A stretch of DNA of 6,925 nt from JBCCEJ01 sp039030335 (GTDB taxonomy: Bacteria; Pseudomonadota; Gammaproteobacteria; HK1): positions 1 to 6,925 of the forward strand of contig JBCCEJ010000119.1 in NCBI GenBank assembly GCA_039030335.1, read 5' to 3'. Below, in pieces: positions 4,823 to 6,925 of the stretch (positions within the stretch are counted from its first letter, which is position 1; every line of letters begins with the position of its first letter). The notes beneath the pieces were generated by a model that worked only from the letters and a program-made list of their open reading frames with translations, ran no database searches and was not told the origin of the DNA. Both the position numbers and the translations under genes were made by a program.

Positions 4823-6511
4823 ATGGCCCAAGCATACGACTACATCATCGTCGGAGCCGGCTCCGCTGGCTGCGTGCTGGCGAACCGTCTGACCGAAGAC
4901 CCCGCGGTGCAGGTGTTGCTGCTCGAAGCTGGCGGCAGTGACCAGTCGATTTTCATTCAGATGCCAACGGCGCTGTCGATTCCGATGAACATGGAACGCT
5001 TCAACTGGGGCTACGAGTCCGAGTACGAGCCGTTCATGGACAACCGGCAACTCGACTGCCCGCGCGGCAAGACGCTCGGCGGATCGTCTTCGATCAACGG
5101 CATGGTCTACGTGCGCGGACATGCCTGCGATTTCGACGAATGGGAGGAGCAGGGCGCCGCCGGATGGAACTACCGTAACTGCCTGCCTTACTTCAAACGG
5201 GCCGAGACCTGGGACGGCGAAGCCGACCAGTATCGAGGCGGCGATGGCCCGGTTGGCACGTGCAACGGCAACCGGATGCAGAACCCGCTCTACGGCGCAT
5301 TCATCGAGGCGGGCCGCCAGGCGGGCTACGGTTTGACCGACGACTACAACGGTTACCGTCAGGAAGGATTCGGGGCGATGCACATGACCGTCAAGAACGG
5401 CGTGCGAAGCTCCACGTCGAACGCTTATCTGCGCCCTGTAATGCATCGCACGAACCTGACGATAGTGACGGGCGCGCTCGCGCATCATGTGCTCTTTGAA
5501 GGCAACAGGGCAGTTGGTCTTCGTTACAGCGTGGGGGCGCGCCAGAGCGTAGTGCACGCGCGGGCAGAAGTGATTCTCTCGGCCGGATCGATCGGAACGC
5601 CGTCGATACTGCAGCGCTCCGGCATTGGTCCTGAAGCGATACTGAAACGTGCGGGCGTGCCGGTTCTGGTCGCACGCGACGGCGTTGGCGAGAACCTGCA
5701 GGACCATCTCGAGGTTTACATGCAGTTCCGCTGCAAGACGCCGATCACACTGAACGGCGAGCTGGATGCCATGAGCAAGCTCGGTATCGGCGCGCGCTGG
5801 TTCTTCTCGAAAACAGGACTGGGTGCCACGAATCACTTCGAGAGCTGCGCGTTCATCCGTTCGCGCGCGGGCGTCAAATGGCCGGACATCCAGTATCACT
5901 TTCTGCCCGCGGCCATGCGCTACGACGGGCGTGCCGCATTTTCGGGCCACGGGTTCCAGGTGCATGTTGGCCCGAACAAGCCGGCGAGCCGCGGGCGGGT
6001 GTGGATCCGCTCTGCCGATCCAGACGCCGCGCCCCGCGTGCTATTCAAATATCTCGAACAGGAAGCCGACCGCGAAGCGTTCCGCGCGTGCATCCGCCTG
6101 ACCCGCGAGATCATGGGGCAAGAAGCGATGGACCCATACCGGGGCGAGGAGATTCAGCCGGGCGCGGGCATTCAGCGCGACGCGGAACTCGATGCCTGGA
6201 TCCGCGCCAATGCCGAGAGTGCCTACCATCCGTCCTGCACGTGCAAGATGGGTGACGAGTCAGATGCGATGGCGGTCGTCGATCCCGAATGCCGCGTGAT
6301 CGGTGTCGAGCAACTGCGCATCGCCGACAGTTCGATCTTCCCGACCATCACCAACGGCAATCTGAACGCGCCGACGATCATGGTCGGTGAACGCGCTGCC
6401 GATTTGATTCGGGGCATGACGCCGCTGCCCGCGTCGAATGCCGAAACCTGGATCGATGCCGAGTGGGAGTCGCGCCAGCGTGAGGGCACGCCGGAGCGCA
6501 CCATCGGTTAA
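4823..6511 (+). CDS. betA: GMC-family FAD oxidoreductase, choline dehydrogenase (BetA)-like
   Basis: This 562-residue flavoprotein is close in length and layout to E. coli BetA (556). BetA oxidises choline to betaine aldehyde, passing electrons to the respiratory chain at the inner membrane. The N-terminal FAD fold YDYIIVGAGSAG (5-16, GxGxxG) ends at Glu35 (LLLEAGG). GMC signature 1 begins at RGKTLGGSSSING (81-93) and signature 2 is GSIGTPSILQRSGIG (255-269). YHPSCTCKMG (468-477) carries the catalytic His469, and TNGNLNAPT (510-518) carries Asn513, the partner of choline oxidase Asn510. The covalent-flavin His of choline oxidase is Ile91 here, so FAD should be non-covalent, as in BetA. The start ATG 4823 gives the usual family N-terminus, although no good ribosome binding site is seen. 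There is no signal peptide. No betI or betB is adjacent, and the C-terminal DSSIFPTITNGNLNAPT differs from BetA's DASIMPQIITGNLNATT. A BetA paralogue acting on another alcohol is therefore quite possible, and the symbol is by similarity. Confidence 0.9.
   Translation: MAQAYDYIIVGAGSAGCVLANRLTEDPAVQVLLLEAGGSDQSIFIQMPTALSIPMNMERFNWGYESEYEPFMDNRQLDCPRGKTLGGSSSINGMVYVRGHACDFDEWEEQGAAGWNYRNCLPYFKRAETWDGEADQYRGGDGPVGTCNGNRMQNPLYGAFIEAGRQAGYGLTDDYNGYRQEGFGAMHMTVKNGVRSSTSNAYLRPVMHRTNLTIVTGALAHHVLFEGNRAVGLRYSVGARQSVVHARAEVILSAGSIGTPSILQRSGIGPEAILKRAGVPVLVARDGVGENLQDHLEVYMQFRCKTPITLNGELDAMSKLGIGARWFFSKTGLGATNHFESCAFIRSRAGVKWPDIQYHFLPAAMRYDGRAAFSGHGFQVHVGPNKPASRGRVWIRSADPDAAPRVLFKYLEQEADREAFRACIRLTREIMGQEAMDPYRGEEIQPGAGIQRDAELDAWIRANAESAYHPSCTCKMGDESDAMAVVDPECRVIGVEQLRIADSSIFPTITNGNLNAPTIMVGERAADLIRGMTPLPASNAETWIDAEWESRQREGTPERTIG
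6508..6511. other. TTAA shared by two convergent stop codons
   Basis: The palindrome TTAA supplies TAA (6509-6511) to the GMC gene on the plus strand and TAA (6510-6508) to the EamA gene on the minus strand. The coding regions overlap by 4 bases and there is no room for an intergenic terminator. Confidence 0.9.
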
Positions 6512-6925
6512 CTCCGGGCCAGCTCCAGTTCACGACCTTCCAACTTCTTCGAGGCGTCACGCGGCGGCGCGATCGCCGGCGCCAGCAGCACCGCCGCGGT
6601 GACCAGCACGGCGGCTGCGATCTCGCGCAGGCCAATAGTCTCCCCAAACGCCAGCCAGCCGACCGCAAACATCGTTGGCAATTCGAAACTGCCGGTTGCG
6701 GCCGAGCGTGCCGGCCCGACCAACGGTGCCGCGTAGGAGTAGATCAACTGTGGAATGAGTGCCGTCGCGAGCGCCATGCCGGCGATCGGCAGCCACAGGC
6801 TGGTCGAGGCGGGAACGATTGGACCCGTCTCAGCCGAGAGCGCGAGCGGCAACAGGCCGAGCGCCGCGCCGAGCATGGCCGCGCCCATGCGCTCCATTGC
6901 ATTCAGCCGATGCACGCGCGTACAG
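6508..6925 (-). CDS. EamA/DMT-family permease, C-terminal half (partial, runs off right edge)
   Basis: The last 138 residues of a drug/metabolite-transporter superfamily membrane protein are visible. The frame is open to the window edge, so the true start lies beyond it. The GTG at 6915-6913 is not taken as the start because the family needs about ten helices. Four hydrophobic segments can be seen at visible residues 14-30, 43-64, 72-93 and 99-119. The segment GSFELPTMFAVGWLAFGE (78-95), with its helix-breaking Pro and closing GE, matches the penultimate helix region of the second EamA repeat. The following LREIAAAVLVTAAVLLAP is the last helix. A charged tail (RDASKKLEGRELELARS) ends in the cytoplasm or outside. 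Such inner-membrane proteins move small metabolites in or out; the substrate is unknown. It is convergent with the GMC gene, so it is not in its operon. Confidence 0.88.
   Translation of the reverse strand, partial: CTRVHRLNAMERMGAAMLGAALGLLPLALSAETGPIVPASTSLWLPIAGMALATALIPQLIYSYAAPLVGPARSAATGSFELPTMFAVGWLAFGETIGLREIAAAVLVTAAVLLAPAIAPPRDASKKLEGRELELARS

Noticed and set aside
4027..4941. A 304-codon plus-strand open frame opposite the decarboxylating dehydrogenase
   Set aside because: It runs antisense through the conserved dehydrogenase and on into the GMC start in another frame, with no recognisable domain.
4814..5965. A 383-codon open frame on the minus strand opposite the GMC gene
   Set aside because: It lies antisense within a clearly conserved flavoprotein gene, has no recognisable motif, and is explained by the high GC and strong codon bias of the sense strand.

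Overview
The window looks like a piece of a high-GC betaproteobacterial chromosome, most likely Burkholderiaceae (Burkholderia/Paraburkholderia-like). The reasons are the strong G/C third-position bias in all full-length genes, and the protein types: a BetA-like GMC dehydrogenase, an EamA permease, and Nudix and acyl-CoA synthetase genes typical of that group's metabolic accessory regions. The taxon is an inference; no marker gene is present.

Layout. (1) Bases 1 to about 160 carry the inside of a sulfatase on the minus strand, at about 49% GC by hand count. (2) This abuts, without any spacer, the C-terminal part of a probable glucokinase-type sugar kinase on the plus strand (about 164-370), which is markedly richer in GC. 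Both pieces lack their N-terminal halves, so this is a rearrangement junction or an assembly join. (3) A minus-strand two-gene unit follows: an alpha/beta hydrolase (1910-2860), then an AMP-forming acyl-CoA synthetase (375-1913), joined by an ATGA stop/start overlap. (4) Divergent from it across 85 bp is a Nudix hydrolase (2946-3608, plus), probably of the CoA pyrophosphatase type. (5) Convergent with the Nudix gene is an isocitrate/isopropylmalate-family decarboxylating dehydrogenase (3634-4704, minus). (6) Divergent from that across 118 bp is a BetA-like GMC oxidoreductase (4823-6511, plus). (7) Convergent with it, sharing a TTAA stop/stop overlap, is the C-terminal half of an EamA-family permease (6508-6925, minus), which runs off the right edge.

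How the genes may work together. The hydrolase and ligase could free a carboxylic acid from an ester, lactone or similar compound and activate it with CoA. The GMC enzyme would oxidise an alcohol, and the decarboxylating dehydrogenase would act on a 2-hydroxy acid derivative. Together this reads as a small catabolic island for an unidentified organic substrate, but the pathway link is inferred from neighbourhood only. A perfect 15-bp dyad (ACTGAT-CGA-ATCAGT) lies just ahead of the GMC start in the divergent region and is the best regulatory candidate.

I saw no CRISPR array, complete mobile element, tRNA, rRNA, toxin-antitoxin or defence genes. The window is mostly ordinary metabolism. The left-edge junction and the dyad are the points most worth checking.
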